Assembly: GCA_963922205.1 (NCBI GenBank) | Contig: CAWUHX010000203.1 | Location: forward strand, 471,465 to 535,464 | Origin: Romanomermis culicivorax | Lineage: Eukaryota > Nematoda > Enoplea > Mermithida > Mermithidae | Length of the DNA: 64,000 nt | Reading direction: 5' to 3' | Shown here: one piece after another, positions 1 to 12,721 of the stretch | Position numbering within the stretch: position 1 is the stretch's first letter | Layout of the letters: each line of letters opens with the position of its first letter | Notes under the pieces: model-generated | Told to the model about the DNA's origin: nothing | The model's database searches: none | Seen by the model: the letters and a program-made list of their open reading frames with translations, nothing else | Position numbers and translations under genes: made by a program

Positions 1-186
1 CTGGATTCTAGTTTCACGTTTGGATGCCTTTGCTCCCCTCCAAATCGAACATAATCCTTTATTGACGCAATAATCCGATTCCAATTATGAACTCGGAGAA
101 GTCGAATTTTTGAAAGATTCCGATTTTTGCTCATACCACGATTCTACATTACACTAATATTTAATTATAATCTAAGAAAAAATGAC

Positions 187-3100
187 CTGGAAAGCGATTT
201 CCCGCTCGTTCAAACAATTATTTGTCATTATTTCGCTCAAGGTCCTATCACAGTAGTTTGAAAATGACTTCTGATATTCTAATCGAACGTCAAAGTCCGA
301 CCACAAAATAATTATCGAATGTAATTTTTCCGAATAATTTTTCAAAATTTCTTGCAAATTGGTCAACATCTTTTCCATGGTCGATCGTTCATCAGCTTCA
401 AATTCGATTATTATTTCTTGACGTTTTCGTTTCAAAATTTCTAATAAATCCTTAATTGAAGCAGAAGCTGAAAATCTAGTTTCGAAAAAAAATTTTCAAC
501 GCTATTTGACTTTAGAATTTTCATATAAACGTGTCAAATCTTCCAAGCAATCGACCCGCAATTCATCAGTACTTTCGTCAACGACTTGTTTCGTATTATC
601 GATCCACTCTAGAATTTCCGATCTGAGATTATTCCTCGATTGTTCCTCCATAACGCTGTGAGTGAGCTTCATGATATTCTCCTGAAATGCACAACTTGAA
701 ACACCATTTTCCTCTCGACATTCTTCCATTGTCGTCAGTTTTCCTCTTCTTTACTACTCCTCTTCCGTCCTTCGTTCTTTCTGTTACAGTCTTCCTTTTT
801 CTTACATACATTCTGTTTCTTATGAATGTTCGTTTGGCATACTTTTTCTCTTTCTCTGATTTCTTATGGTATATTCTTTCATTTTTACATATGCTTTTTT
901 CCTGGTGTTTCATTTCTGCTTATTTTCTTTTTCTGGATTATTCGCCCTTTTACCGTTCATCTTTTGCTTCGATCTAGTCTTTTGTAACTTTTTACTTCCC
1001 CGCTTTCTGCTTTTGTTTCTTCCATTTTCCCTATACATACCCTTTTATAGTTTTCGTCTCAAATTTTTTTCCCTTGGAATTTTGTCTTTGATTTCTCTTG
1101 TGATGGCTTTATTTTTCCTCGTTATATACTTTTTTTACCATCCCATTCATTTATTGTTTCCATGTCTCTACTTAATATTTTTTAGTACTTCTGTTTTTTT
1201 GCCAATATTTCTATATCTTTGTCCATTGCATTTTCCGATTTTGTACATTCTTTGGTTTGCTCAATTTTGTTCTCCGTGCATTTATATATTCAGTGTTTGT
1301 TTTGTTTCCTGTATTTTTTGTTTCTACGCTAATTCTTTTATTTTTCATCTAAACCTAACTCTGTTATTTCTTTTTTTAGTCTTTTCTTTCTTGATTGCTT
1401 TGTTTTTGACTCACTCTCTATAATTGTGCTCTTTGCTTTTTTATTTTCTTATTTTTTCTTACCCAGCAACTATGAATCATATCTTGCCACCCTCGAGAAC
1501 AGTTCTTTTAACGGTTTTCTATATATCGTCAATTCCAAATGGTTCAGAATCTTTTGCAACGGTTCTATGTATTCTATGTTCATCGATTTAAGCGATTTTT
1601 CATAAATTTTAAATTCATGCAAAGTGTCGATTTTCGAATCTAAATTCTTCAATTTTGAAAGTGAGAATGTCGGTATAGTTTTTTCGACGTCGTCCAATTT
1701 TTGTTTCAAATTTTTTTCGCAGGCTCATACAACGTTCGGCCAAAGTTATATTTTGGAATAAAATATCGCGTTTCTGTCCTAAAATTAGACAGAAATCGCC
1801 TAAATCTTTCCTGTAAACGTTCATATCCTTTTTCAAAAATCATCTTCGATCCAATGTGCTGATCACCGAAAGTCGTATCGATCAATTTTTGAGCGTCTTC
1901 GATCAATTTTTTCGTAGTTCCGTGGGTTAATTTTTGATCGATTTTACTTATTTTAGCTTGGAGATCGGAAACGGTGTCAGAATCGCAAATATCGATTCTG
2001 GACAAATCGTACGATTTTAAATAATCTATCGATTTCTTGACGTTGTCAATTTCTTCGCGGATGCGTGCCATACTTTGGCGTAAAGTATGATATTTATGAT
2101 TCAGAAGCTGAAAAACACAGTAAAAGAGGGCTTGGTCAATAAAGTATAGCTACGGCTAAAAAATGCTTGTGACGCTCATAATTTCAGACTTTCAGATCAT
2201 GGAATTACTCTCACACACACAACTTGACGTGAATCACACATTAAGCTGAATATAGGTTTTCAGATGTAACTTCTAAAACTGATGCGACGGACTGTAATTT
2301 ATGTATTCGATATTCCTAGCGAAAGCTTCAATCTTAGCAACAATAGAATTCGTTATAAAAACAAAAATAAAAATAAACTCATAAATAAGAAGTAGCATAG
2401 TCAAATTTAGAGGCAACAATTAGCAACCAAAGAAAAATTTTATTCGAATTTCGAAAAAGCTAGTAATTAAATCCACACTTTTTATATAGGTAAAGGCAGA
2501 ATCTCAACAAGAATTTAATCAACAAGAATACGTGTTGAGCCAAACATAATTTTTTTTGACCCGAAAATTGGTCTTCTATTATAATAACATAAAAAATGAG
2601 TTTCCTTCCAAAACACCGGGAAAGGTATCGGCGAAAAAGTTTCCAAAAAAATTAGTGAACAACGAACAACTGTCCAGAAGATTTGAAAAAAATCCAGCTT
2701 TGGACAGAACTTTGAGCTTACTATGTGCATTTATTTTGAAATGGCAGACATGGTGAGAACAAAGTTGGTAATCGAAATCTTATTTGCTGTTCAAAAAATC
2801 GTTACTGTGGTCTCAGAGTTATGTAAAAAATTATTTGTCGACCATAAATTACGAAGAAAATTTGTCACAAATATTATCAATAAGTTTTCTGAATAGATAT
2901 TTTCCTGCTTCTTCACTGCATCTATTAATTCTAGCATCTTTACAAGACATAATCTTCATGTCAGGCAAAATGAAAGAATTAGGCCCACTTCAAATCAGTA
3001 TAGAATTTTGAAACATGGAACAATAGGTGAGCTATTTTAAAATGCTAGCTTGACAGATTGTGATAAGGCGAGATTACTGACGTGCACGTCTCTTAAATCA

Positions 3101-6100
3101 TCCGAAACTGAAACTTTTTTGAATACTGTATCCTGTAAAGTTTGATCAACCCAAATCTCAAATCAACTAACCTGCAACTGAGATCCGACTGAATACGCTT
3201 TTTGTCGAATTTCATCCAAATCACAATCCATCGATCGAGAAAAGGCTCCATTCTTCTTCATTTTGGTCCACAAATAATCGACTAGCCGCAATTTGTCCAA
3301 AAATTTTTCCGAGTAACTATTCCGCAGATTCTAAAAACGTATAGAAGTGAAGAAAGAAAATGGATGGGAAAAAAACACTTGAAAATATACCTAACAAAAA
3401 CAAATGTCATCAGGTTGAAGAATATGCACCACAAAAAAACGTCATAAAAATGGGGTTGGATAAATTTGAGAAAAATTGGTAATGATGCCTCTTGAAAAAT
3501 TTTTTCGTTGAAAATTTATGTATTATTTGACAGAGCCAAAAAATCTGTTAGGAAATCATGGTCGATGTAAAAATTAAGGAATCAAAATTCAGGGCGGAAT
3601 TTGAGAGCGAAGCAAAGGTCTCAAGTAATAATTCCCTATGGTTCGCAATGTAAACGCGACGGACAAATCTTGGAAGGAAGCCTATTATTTCAGAAATCAC
3701 TGCCCACATTCTAAGAGATTTAGATCCACATAATAAGCATGCATTTAGCAGGATCGTGAAAAGCTGTTGAAGTAACCTCTAGTGGTTCGAGTCACACTTA
3801 AGTGCATCATGAAATGAAATAAAATGAAACTAGAGAAAATCTTTTCAAAATTAATCGCATGTTGATATATTTTGATTTGATCCTATACCACATTAAAATT
3901 TTTAAAAGTAAGCCTAACTTTCCGCATTTATTTTGGAGTTTTGACTATCAAAGCAAAGCTGAAAACTAGAGAAGACTTTTTTGGAATCTATGCATTACTC
4001 ATACTCGTACTTATAACTAGACTTCTATGCTGGTATAAAATTTCAAATCGTCGTCACAATCCACAGTAATCCTTCAGCTGAAAGTTTTCACTTATAAACT
4101 GTCATACAAATTAAATCCTGTACAAACCACTATACCTTACACATGGTGCGACAGTAAAATATGGAATCAGGTTATGCGCTCACTTCAATATCAGCAACAT
4201 AATGTTGCGAAGAAACCATTCCATTCGCCGTAATTCTAAAAGACCACGCATTTTCTCGTTCTTTAGGGACTTTTGCAGTCTAATCATTTTAAATCCTTAT
4301 TTTGACTATTTTTGTTGGTGTCAAATTTTACTTTTTAAGTAATAAATCAGTAACAATTTATTCTTATTTAAAAAATATATTTTCCACTCTGTACTCAAAT
4401 CCGCGAAATTTCAAAAATGAAACATGGAAACTTTTAGTTGAGGAAGTTAACTGTAGTCCAAAACACGGATATTAACATAGAACTTCATACGATGAAAAAT
4501 GCTTTCTTCACAGAGAAGTTGGTAAGGTGGATTCATTGTCGGTTTTTTAAGCTATTCGCCGTAATAGCAGTCATCAAATCTACACATGGATAACAACATT
4601 GAGAAAGAAATTGATTTACTTGCAAAATAGAAAAATTTTCTTCGAAGTCGATAATGTGAGCTTCAACATCCTCTAATTTTCGTAAATCATCGAAATCTTC
4701 CAAATCACTGGTCAACTTTCCTTGATCGATTTTTAAATTCACATAATTCTCTTGCTGACCAACCAGCACTTTTGTCGTGTTCATCTAGATCTGTGACCAA
4801 ACGTTGATATCTAAGCTTCAAACTTTCGAAAATTTTCAAATTGTGATAATCGCTGATTTGGTCTTTGATCGATTTCCATTGGAGTTCTAATTTCTGCTGA
4901 TCATGTCTCAAGACCTGAAATCAAAACCCGAAATTGGTACGTGAAATTTGTATTTGCATTTCTGATCAGGAAAGTCCTGATGATATTTTTTGAGAATTCA
5001 AAAATACATCATGTCATTCGGTTTGTGAAGGAACCAAATGCCAAAAATTACGTTCATCATTTCAGCTTGATTTTGAATGTCGCGAATATCGTATTTAGAA
5101 TTTTGCACATTCCTCAAAATTTCCACCATAACGTCCAAACTGGGTCGAGAATAAATCCAGTTTTGAGCAATGTTCCGATTTTTCGCACAAACTTTGACTC
5201 GATACGTTGATTTTCTGCGTGCAATAATCAATAATTAAGTTTCAACTAAAACCTTCACGTTACTTCAATATCAAAAATTTTCTCGAATTTTTCTCTCCAT
5301 TTCCGAGTAATCGACCATAAAGCTTAAAGCTGGTAAATTCCTTCGCAATTTTTCTCCATTCGCTTTCAAATCCGCCAGTAAAATTCGACTTAGTTGGTGA
5401 GAATTTCGATTTATGACCTTATAAGTTAGAATATTAGATTTTGGGAATTCATAAGAAACATTTTCTGCCATACCCCCGTTTGCCTGTTCCAATGAACCGG
5501 TACTGTTATGCCTGATTAATTTATCCGTGAAAATTTCGAAATTTAGTAGCAAATTGTCGTATTCTTGCCAAAGTTGAATCAAAAATTCCAATTTTTCGAG
5601 CAGAAGTTTGTATTTTCTATATGTTTCCGTCCATATCGATTGATCAATTTGATCGATTACTGATTGAAGAGCATCGAATGATATGACGATTGCCTAAAAT
5701 TGTGATCGAAGATGATTGGGTGATCAAGGAAAGTGTTTTCCAGTCAATTTAGAGATGTTGTCGTTGTATCCAGAATGAAGTAGAAAAATATTTTCATATG
5801 GTAGTCATAAAAATAAATATGACGTCAGCAAAGTGACTAAAATGGTTCATTTTAACATGTTTACTGAACTGTGAGTTCAGTGTACCAAAAAGTACCACTT
5901 GTTTTCCAACAAAAGCGCCAAGTTTTTTAAGAGTAAAATAGCGTATGAAATTTAAGGTTTACGGTTTTGTTCAAGATCAAGAGTTCAAGAATTGAATCAA
6001 AGAATGAGTAAATTTAAAGATAAACGCTAAAATTAAAAAAAATATGAAGTTATCAAAAAAAAATTATTGACGCTCATTCGAAATTGCTATCTTTCAAAAT

Positions 6101-6268
6101 AGGATAAGTGGAAAACCAAACCACTGTCGAAAAGAGCGAACTTATAGAAACAACTGAACATTACATCAAGCTAACAAAAAATAGACGACTTACATTCAAG
6201 GGCAAAGAAATACTTGACTACTTTTGACTTACCGAACTATTAAAGCTGGTGCTACTGGTCTGTGACAT
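187..6268 (-). CDS. Spectrin-repeat-like coiled-coil protein, multi-exon, 3' end outside window, frame interrupted
   Basis: Minus-strand exons with good splice signals: 6,233-6,268 (ATG, 12 codons, donor GTAAGT), 5,264-5,693, 5,052-5,214, 4,620-4,914, 3,172-3,330 (clean, 53 codons), 1,463-2,107, about 511-681 and 187-467; the gene runs off the left edge. The products are charged amphipathic helices with Trp-containing segments (LWQEYDNLLLNFE, LQWKSIKDQISDYHNL, VDYLWTKMKKNGAF, ILWSDFDVRLEYQ), as in spectrin, nesprin or dystrophin rods, which link actin to membranes or nuclei. No actin-binding or KASH domain is seen here, so the family member is unknown. Exons at 5.3-5.7, 5.05-5.2 and 4.6-4.9 kb each need one +1 shift to stay open, and the 1.46-2.1 kb exon needs three; each shift can be placed in a homopolymer. 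The join between the last two exons is uncertain. Either a decaying gene or consensus errors. Confidence 0.6.
730..1460. repeat. Pyrimidine-rich low-complexity intron
   Basis: About 730 bp, strongly T/C-rich on the plus strand (runs of TTTTTC, CTTTTT), lying between two exons of the minus-strand spectrin-like gene. It translates on the plus strand into long Phe/Leu/Ser-rich open frames that are composition artefacts. No gene or site is recognised. Confidence 0.6.
3331..4619. other. Intron of the spectrin-like gene, no recognisable content
   Basis: AT-rich sequence between the exons at 3,172-3,330 and 4,620-4,914. No open frame with coding character, repeat or RNA gene was recognised. The same holds for the smaller intron at 2,108-3,171. 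Confidence 0.5.
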
Positions 6269-6593
6269 ATTTCTTTCGTTTAGCAGAAAATTCTGCTATT
6301 GACAAAATATGGAAGACTGATGACTTGAATCGCATTACATAAACCAAATGCTTTTTGACAACAGAAGTCATCAAAACTCGTCAAAGCTTCAAAGATGACA
6401 GATCAGAAGACAGACCGAAAAAATATTTGAAACACTATATGCATGATTCCGAATCCCAATTCACACTTATCACTACATCTCGTGATCTGTTTCGAAGTCA
6501 AAAAAATCAGTTTTGAACAAACATCATATTATTCCGATTCCAGTTTCGACTGTGTTCTTTCACAGAACTTCATATTTAGTCAAAAATTCTCTC

Positions 6594-6753
6594 ACCTCTA
6601 CATGGAGCAAGTTTTTTTCTAATGATTTCCTATCTGAGGTCGAGAAATCCGAAAACTTGCCGAAACTTTCTGTAACCCGGTTCAAAAAGTCAGTTGGCTC
6701 CATATCGACCAGCCGTTCTTGAATTTCAGAATTCTGCGTCATCATCAGCTATC
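6594..6753 (-). CDS. Possible alternative 5' exon of the spectrin-like gene
   Basis: Open exon on the minus strand bounded by an acceptor (ATAG before CTGATGATGACG) and a donor (GAG then GTGAGA at 6,593). It contains two adjacent ATGs and encodes a charged helical stretch (MEPTDFLNRVTESFGKFSDF). It ends in phase 0, and the exon at 5,264-5,693 starts in phase 0, so it could splice there and bypass the short ATG exon at 6,233-6,268. That would give two alternative N-termini. Whether it belongs to this gene or is the end of a longer upstream transcript is inference. Confidence 0.4.
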
Positions 6754-7360
6754 TATACCCAAATAGAAAAAAATCTAGATTCAGAAAGGGTCTCATTGTT
6801 GTTGTCTCGAATGACTAATATTTCTAGTGGGCAAACTTTCGAAGATGACTTTTTTCTGGTTCATGGAAAATCCGCCAAAAAATCCGCAACAACTGACGTC
6901 CTAAATTTATGAAAAACGAATTCTGTTTTGCAAATCAAGATTATTTCTAACAAAAAATTATAATAAAGAAGAAAAATTGAACATAATCGAAAAGCTGATA
7001 ATTTATACATTTTCAAAAAATTTGCTCTAGTCGTAAAGTTTCCAAATTCGGCGACAGGGAAATCTATTCCAAGCAATGACACAAATTCATAACCAACGTT
7101 GCAAGGGCGTCCGGCACGCGTACATTTACGTAAGAGCAGGCTGTATGTCTTCATTTATGATTTTTCTATAAGAAGATTAACATGTTCCAAATGATTGCTA
7201 AAGCACATATTTACAAGCAGTTGTCATAACAACAAGAAAGCAGAGTTGACAACTTTCTTTGTAGAGTGGATTTGTTGCTTTAATATATTTAGTATACAGT
7301 AAGTTACAGGGTTAGTGATTCATGATAAAACTGGCATCAAGTCCAATGAATCTAACTGTG

Positions 7361-7595
7361 CCCCATTCATTTTGATATGATCGACGCAGCGACGTCGCAG
7401 CCAAACATTTATTCAAAATTATGGAAGGCTCGTTGACTCTAATCATTAGATTTTTTCATTATTCAGGATCCTTGGTAATCGCTCCTTTCAATCATTTCAA
7501 GATAATCATAATTAATTTCCTGATCTCTGGTGAGGTTGCGTTTGCCGAAACTCCGGTCGCAGCATAGATCATTTCAAAATGAATGGAGTATAGTA
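7361..7595. mobile_element. MITE-like repeat, family A, copy 1
   Basis: About 235 bp with imperfect inverted ends built on CATTCATTTTGATATGATCG (left) and the complement of GATCATTTCAAAATGAATGG (right). The same unit recurs reverse-complemented at 62,731-62,970 and, more diverged, at 11,585-11,806. Inner parts also match, for example GTTTGCCGAAACTCC. No coding capacity; a non-autonomous DNA transposon is the simplest reading. Confidence 0.6.
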
Positions 7596-8224
7596 ATCCC
7601 CAATACCGCTCATTTACTATTCATTTCGGTATTTATTGTTAGCAGTTCATACGGATTCCGATTTTCACAGCTAAAGTCTATGCATTTTCAAACAAGCTTT
7701 GAAATGAATAAATATCAAAACAACCGTAAGCGAATGATGAGCATGCATCCCGAACACTTTTCTTGTCCTAAGTTTTAGACCTAATTGCTACAGTCAATCA
7801 GAAAAAAGGCAGCCACGTACGCAGATTTTTATCATTTGCAGGAGCATCTTTTTTCTCGGGCTCATTTGGGAAAAAATTAGAGAAAAAAATTCCAGAGTTT
7901 TCCATATTAAACAGAATTCTGTTCGTGATGTTTGGTGTGTCAGAAGTGCACTAAATTAATTAAAAGCACATAGGTGATCCGAAATGCCGAATTTTTATCT
8001 GACTAAAGAAAAACAGCACATTAAAGGTATCAGAGCTACACTGCATACTTGTGCATATCTGAAGCCTGTATTATTCTACGAATTCAATTACTTTCAGAAA
8101 AGATTATACCTGACGACATAAATTTCATGAATGACAACATTCAAAATTACCACAGAATTAAGCTGTGATACCAGAAGCACCAGCCACTGTTAGATAAAAA
8201 TGTTGTTGATTGAGATTAGTTGTC

Positions 8225-11200
8225 ATGTCAATATGGGATATGGCAAGAGAAAAATTAAAGGAAGTAGCGAAAGTGAAAGAAGAAAGTTTCGATCCGGCTA
8301 ATTCATATTCGCAAGATGAAACGCATATCGTCATCTTTGGTAGCAAAGGTTGCGTAAGTTTCCATAGTTTATAATTTTTCTATATTCTGACGTTTGGAAC
8401 ATTTGCAGAGGAAAAACGTCGTTGATTCTTCGATTTTTAGAGAAAGACGAGCAAGCCAGGGCGACCATTGGCCTCGAGTACATGTACGGTCGTCGTTCTA
8501 AGGGAAATGTAAGGAAAGTGCCACAGAATTCGAATTTTTGCTTGGAGATTCGCCACTCAAAGTTTCAGCAGGAGATAAAGTCCAAACTTCTGGAACATAA
8601 ACATTAAATCAGACTAAGAACTACTTTCCTCCTAACGAGATGTGCACGGCAACTACAGAAGTAATATGCTAAATTTTATTTTCACGTTTTCGTTATGCGA
8701 CAAACTCTCAGGTTGCATCCATTGTCTATCGTATAATCTTCAATCCAGTAGCAATATTTCTTCAGGGGAAAGAAGTCGGCCACATTTGGGAACTGGCAGG
8801 AAACTTGTCCAACGCTAATTTGTTAGCGATTCCGATCAACGAACGCAATATAGGGTAAGGGCAGAAAAACTTACAGTTACATATAATATATTTGTAGCTT
8901 ATTTCAACTTTTTCTCAGAATCTATAGTCGAGATGCATGCAGGAGATTTCTGCACAATGCGTTAATCGACACTGCCAAATTTAAATCTTTGTATGTCGCA
9001 TGGATTTCCGTAAAATTAGTTCGAGCAACAAAAATTTTGTAGAAAAGAAATTTTCCATGAAATGCTTTTTTAGATGTTTCAATCGTATAGATGTTTAGAT
9101 GTTTTTTGCGAGAAATGTCTTCAAGATTTGCATCAGGTTTTTTTAATCAGCGTTGTCTCTGTTCAAGTTAAATCTCGTTTAGATCCGTAGCTTTTATGTT
9201 CATGATCGATTTATCGAAGCCGAATGAATTTTTGATCACAATCGAAACTTATTTGCTTATTTTGCGGCGTCGCGTCGACGCTATCTTGTCGAAAAAAGTT
9301 CAAATTCGTGAAAAATTAATGTCAAAAATTTGTTCTAAAATTGGAGACGATCATCCGGTACATCTTCAATTAATTAACATTATTGACGTCATCCATCAAC
9401 AAAATTTACCATCACGTAGGATAAAGCATTCATCAACCATATGTTCGTTCCGCTGGCCATAATTGGCGCCAAGTATGATAAGTTTCAGGTGAAAAAGCAA
9501 AGAAAAGAAATGATTTATAAAGCAAGTGACGATGCAAGTAAATTTTCCTTTTTTAATGGAAAAAACCTTACCTCCAGCACAAAATTTCTTGCGGAAAAAT
9601 TTCGTGAGTAGTAACAGTTGAGAGCCGTGCCGAATTACAGTTAGTAGTAACAGTTGAGAGCCGTGCCGAATTACAGTTAGCCACTGTTTTGAGGTATGTA
9701 TTTCCGTTTGGTTTTTCCCGAAAATTAGGCTAGGTATCAAAAGATGTTTCGTTTTGGATGGAAGACAAGATTTGTTTCTCTTGCGGAATTCCACAGTTTC
9801 TTGTGACATGGCACGCTTCAGATTGGCATTGATTGTGCTTTCACTTGGAATGAGGCTTCCAATTCTTCATTCCAAAGTTGCCAAAAAAATTATGAGCGCG
9901 AGACCGCTGGCAAGTGCAATAAAACAAAATTTCTCAACTGCAAACAATTATCTAAAGAATGGAAATTACAGTATTCTTTTTCACAGGAAATGAATCAGGA
10001 GCAAAAGGATGTGATTTGCAGAACGTTGCGATTTATAGCCCATACCAATGGGGCAGTTTATTGGTAATATAATCAGCGTAGTGGCCAAAATCTTCTCAGG
10101 GTCAAGCACACAGTTACCCTAGGAAAAATGCATTTTCTGATGCTCTTCATACGTTTACGATACATACAAGAAAGAGCCAGTTTTCGATAAAAAACGGCCG
10201 CAGTGGAGTCAGAACACAATTTTGGAAAACGTTTGATCAAAATGCGGGACATGGAATTTAAATGTTTATATTCTATACATCATTGCTTCAAAGTCGAGTC
10301 TGACAAGTTTGAATGACTATAATATGTTTTTCTTAATGCTTCCAAATAATAAACCGAAGAGCAAGTACTACTGTATATTTTTGATATTTTCTGCCTAATC
10401 AAATGTCATATGAAATTGGAAATTTTTGGAACCACTTGATCATCCCTCATATATCTTTTGATTTAAACAATTTTTACAGTGTAGGCATTATGAAAACGAC
10501 TTTCGAGTCAGCTAAAATTTTTGTCTTTTTTATTTTACAAGCATATTATAAGTTAAGTAGATGTAAGCCATGCTTTCATAATTGCATCTTTTTAGTTCTT
10601 CAGTAATAAAATTGAAAGCTTGGTTGGCCGAGGACGTGCATTATTGAGCCACTTCCTCTTTGGAACAACGCCAAGGTACAAGACCTTCCCCATTTGCACG
10701 GCATAAAATGTTGAACAATGCAAACATTTTTAAGCAAAGGCATTGCTGTAGACATAAGCAAAACCATTGTTTGTGCCTTGTGGATCAGATTCTTTAGCTG
10801 AAATTGGTGAGTTCGGAAAAATCCCGGCTGCATCGTGAATCTTTCGGCTGTTAATATTGTAGTGAAGAAAATAAAAAAGTATATGTGTACTGTCAACAAA
10901 AAATTGTACTACAAAGGGAGAATCGGCATGGAAAAAAAACGTTAATTATGTATACTATAGCTCATTTACAGCTATAAACAAGTAGGTTTAATTTGACACA
11001 GCCGATTTCCACATTGTGAAACTATTCATATTGCAAAAAAAACGCTGAACTCCTTCATGAGAATGGAAAAGCCAAAATCGTAGAAAAAAACATCATGCTC
11101 ATCCACTTTTGATTGAGTACAACAGTGTCGATGCTGTGCTACTCGAGAAATTTTGACCATTTACTCACGCTATTGAAGAAAATCTCTAGTTATTTCGTTT

Positions 11201-12498
11201 GTCGCTCATGCACGAGAAAATTTTTTTTAAATTTATAACAGTAATAAGCTTACTATTGCCCATTTATGTTAAAATGACAAACGGTGCGACAACTAAAAAA
11301 AGTTTCAATGTGACACACAATTTTCACGTGGGGAATAACTATATAGCAGAAAAAAACGCTGAACTTCTTCATGACAAGGGGGGCAGAATTATAGAAAAAC
11401 AGGTCGTGTGATCGACTTTTGTCTTTAATAGGGCGGTGTCGACACCTGAACTCGAGAAATTGGACCATGATGTAGCCAGATTATTTTTGCCCACGATGAG
11501 AAAATTCTTTATGATTAAAAGCTCATTAATTTTTCTGTGTTGAACTTCCTCCCGTGGGACCGGTGCATCCGTCGTTTCAGAATAGACTATTAATTCATTT
11601 TTGAAATGCTTGATGGAGCAAGATCGCAGCGTAACTATTCAAGATTACTCAGTAACTCTGTTCAAGAAATCATCCCTTTATTAAAATAGGATCTTCTGGC
11701 CATCATATCTCAACAAACCGTAATTGATTTTCTGGTTTCGAATAAGGCTGCGTGTGTCGAAAATTCGACCGCTGACATCCATCATTTTGAAATTAATGGA
11801 TTATAGCATGCTGTCAGGAGTTAGATATAAGGGAAAAATTCATCTGTGAAATACTCATATATCTAAAGAATTTTCATTATAATGATTAATTTCGGTAATT
11901 TTTCAGGGTTACCGAAAATAAGTTCACTGAGCAGCAACATTAAGCCCGTGGATTTATGGAGGACATCATTCTCCGAGATTTTCCCACAAAGTGAGATACG
12001 GAAGGTAATATATAGTTCGAGTAGTTTCTGTCGTTGCTACTGAATAGGAACCGAGACAAGATCAAAGTCCTTTTGAGCAGATTCGCGTTGAAAAAAGGTT
12101 TTCGTCATTTTTCAGAATGTAATGCTTCTAGAAATTATCAGGAAATTTCAGAAATGTGAAGTACTTGCTTTCCAAATGAATTACAAGCATTTCAAGAAAA
12201 ACAGGCCAGGAATATTCAATTTTGGCATGTTGTAATCAGCATTTTTAACGGTGAATATCAACACAAGCGGAAGGTTTCTAATCATGACCTTTTTAAGGAC
12301 AGCGGGGACACATTCGGCGATTCCAGTCACGATTTTCAGTATGCAGACAAAATCATTGATGCTATAAAACTCCAGAAAGAAAAGGTACAGCAGAGTGACG
12401 CTTCTATTCGCCACACGATTTTTTGTAAAAGGATTCCAGAAATTCAATCATGCTACGTTTTATATTCGAACAGTTCCATTCCTATAGTCTATTTTTAA
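8225..12498 (+). CDS. DYNC2LI1: Cytoplasmic dynein 2 light intermediate chain 1 (DYNC2LI1 / XBX-1-like)
   Basis: Ras-like G-domain subunit of the dynein-2 motor that drives retrograde intraflagellar transport in cilia. Exons read from the sequence: 8,225-8,353, 8,410-8,508, 8,766-8,854, 9,183-9,357, 9,420-9,488, 9,987-10,063, 11,907-12,004, 12,048-12,097 and 12,240-12,498 (TAA). Family features in order: N-terminus ending VIFGSKGC; GKTSLILRFLEKDE; GLEYMYGRRSKGN; VGHIWELAGN; MFMIDLSKPNEFLIT; VPLAIIGAKYDKFQ; KDVICRTLRFIAHTNGA; PVDLWRTSFSEIFP; and a C-terminal helix DFQYADKIIDAIKLQKEK. Splice phases agree except at exon 1/2, where one extra A sits inside the P-loop. The exon expected between 10,063 and 11,907 was not found. 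The gene may be real with a consensus error, or damaged. Confidence 0.8.
9618..9682. repeat. Tandem duplication, about 36-bp unit
   Basis: Two adjacent near-identical copies of a unit beginning AGTAGTAACAGTTGAGAGCC, within an intron of the dynein light intermediate chain gene. It creates a spurious duplicated peptide on the minus strand. Confidence 0.7.
10985..11480. repeat. Dispersed repeat family B, two tandem diverged copies
   Basis: Shared landmarks are TTTGACACA or GTGACACAC, a stretch like GGGAATAACTATATAGCAG, AAAAACGCTGAAC, CTCGAGAAATT and GCTCATGCACGAGAAAA. Related segments occur at 14,605-14,745 and 62,470-62,700, next to family A MITEs in the last case. This suggests a larger composite element. 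No coding sequence was recognised. Confidence 0.5.
11585..11806. mobile_element. MITE-like repeat, family A, copy 2 (diverged)
   Basis: Same orientation as the copy at 7,361-7,595. The left end resembles TTAATTCATTTTTGAAATGC; the right end reads ATCATTTTGAAATTAATGG and is preceded by CCGCTG. Inner similarity (AAACCGTAATTGATTTTCTG against CATAATTAATTTCCTGATC) is weaker. Confidence 0.45.
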
Positions 12499-12721
12499 AT
12501 GACCCTCGTTAAGTCAAGCAATCCGTAAGAATAGGTGGGCAGGCAAAAAACCTGCATCGCAGATCAAAATCTTTTTTTCTTGATTTGTTGGCCTGAATGA
12601 AAAAAATGTGTCCGTTTACACAGGTTGTTAATTATAATGCACGAACATCTCTCTGCGCGCTGAACCTCATTTGCAAAAATGGACTATCCAATGAGACGTG
12701 CTTGTGCGACAAAATTCTCTG

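Larger units (their letters stand above)
10064..11906. other. Large repeat-containing intron of the DYNC2LI1-like gene
   Basis: This 1.84 kb interval separates two recognised exons. It contains two copies of a dispersed repeat at about 10,985-11,130 and 11,270-11,480 (both with AAAAACGCTGAAC followed by TTCATGA) and the diverged MITE at 11,585-11,806. One family exon (the stretch before the C-terminal third) should lie here but was not recognised. Confidence 0.5.

Noticed and set aside
866-1423. 185-codon plus-strand open frame, Phe/Leu/Ser-rich
   Set aside because: It translates a pyrimidine-rich intron tract; membrane-like composition follows from T/C content, and it lies between two exons of the opposite strand.
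9396-9809. 137-codon minus-strand open frame
   Set aside because: Opened by a 36-bp tandem duplication and lying over exons of the plus-strand dynein gene; the peptide repeat is the DNA repeat.
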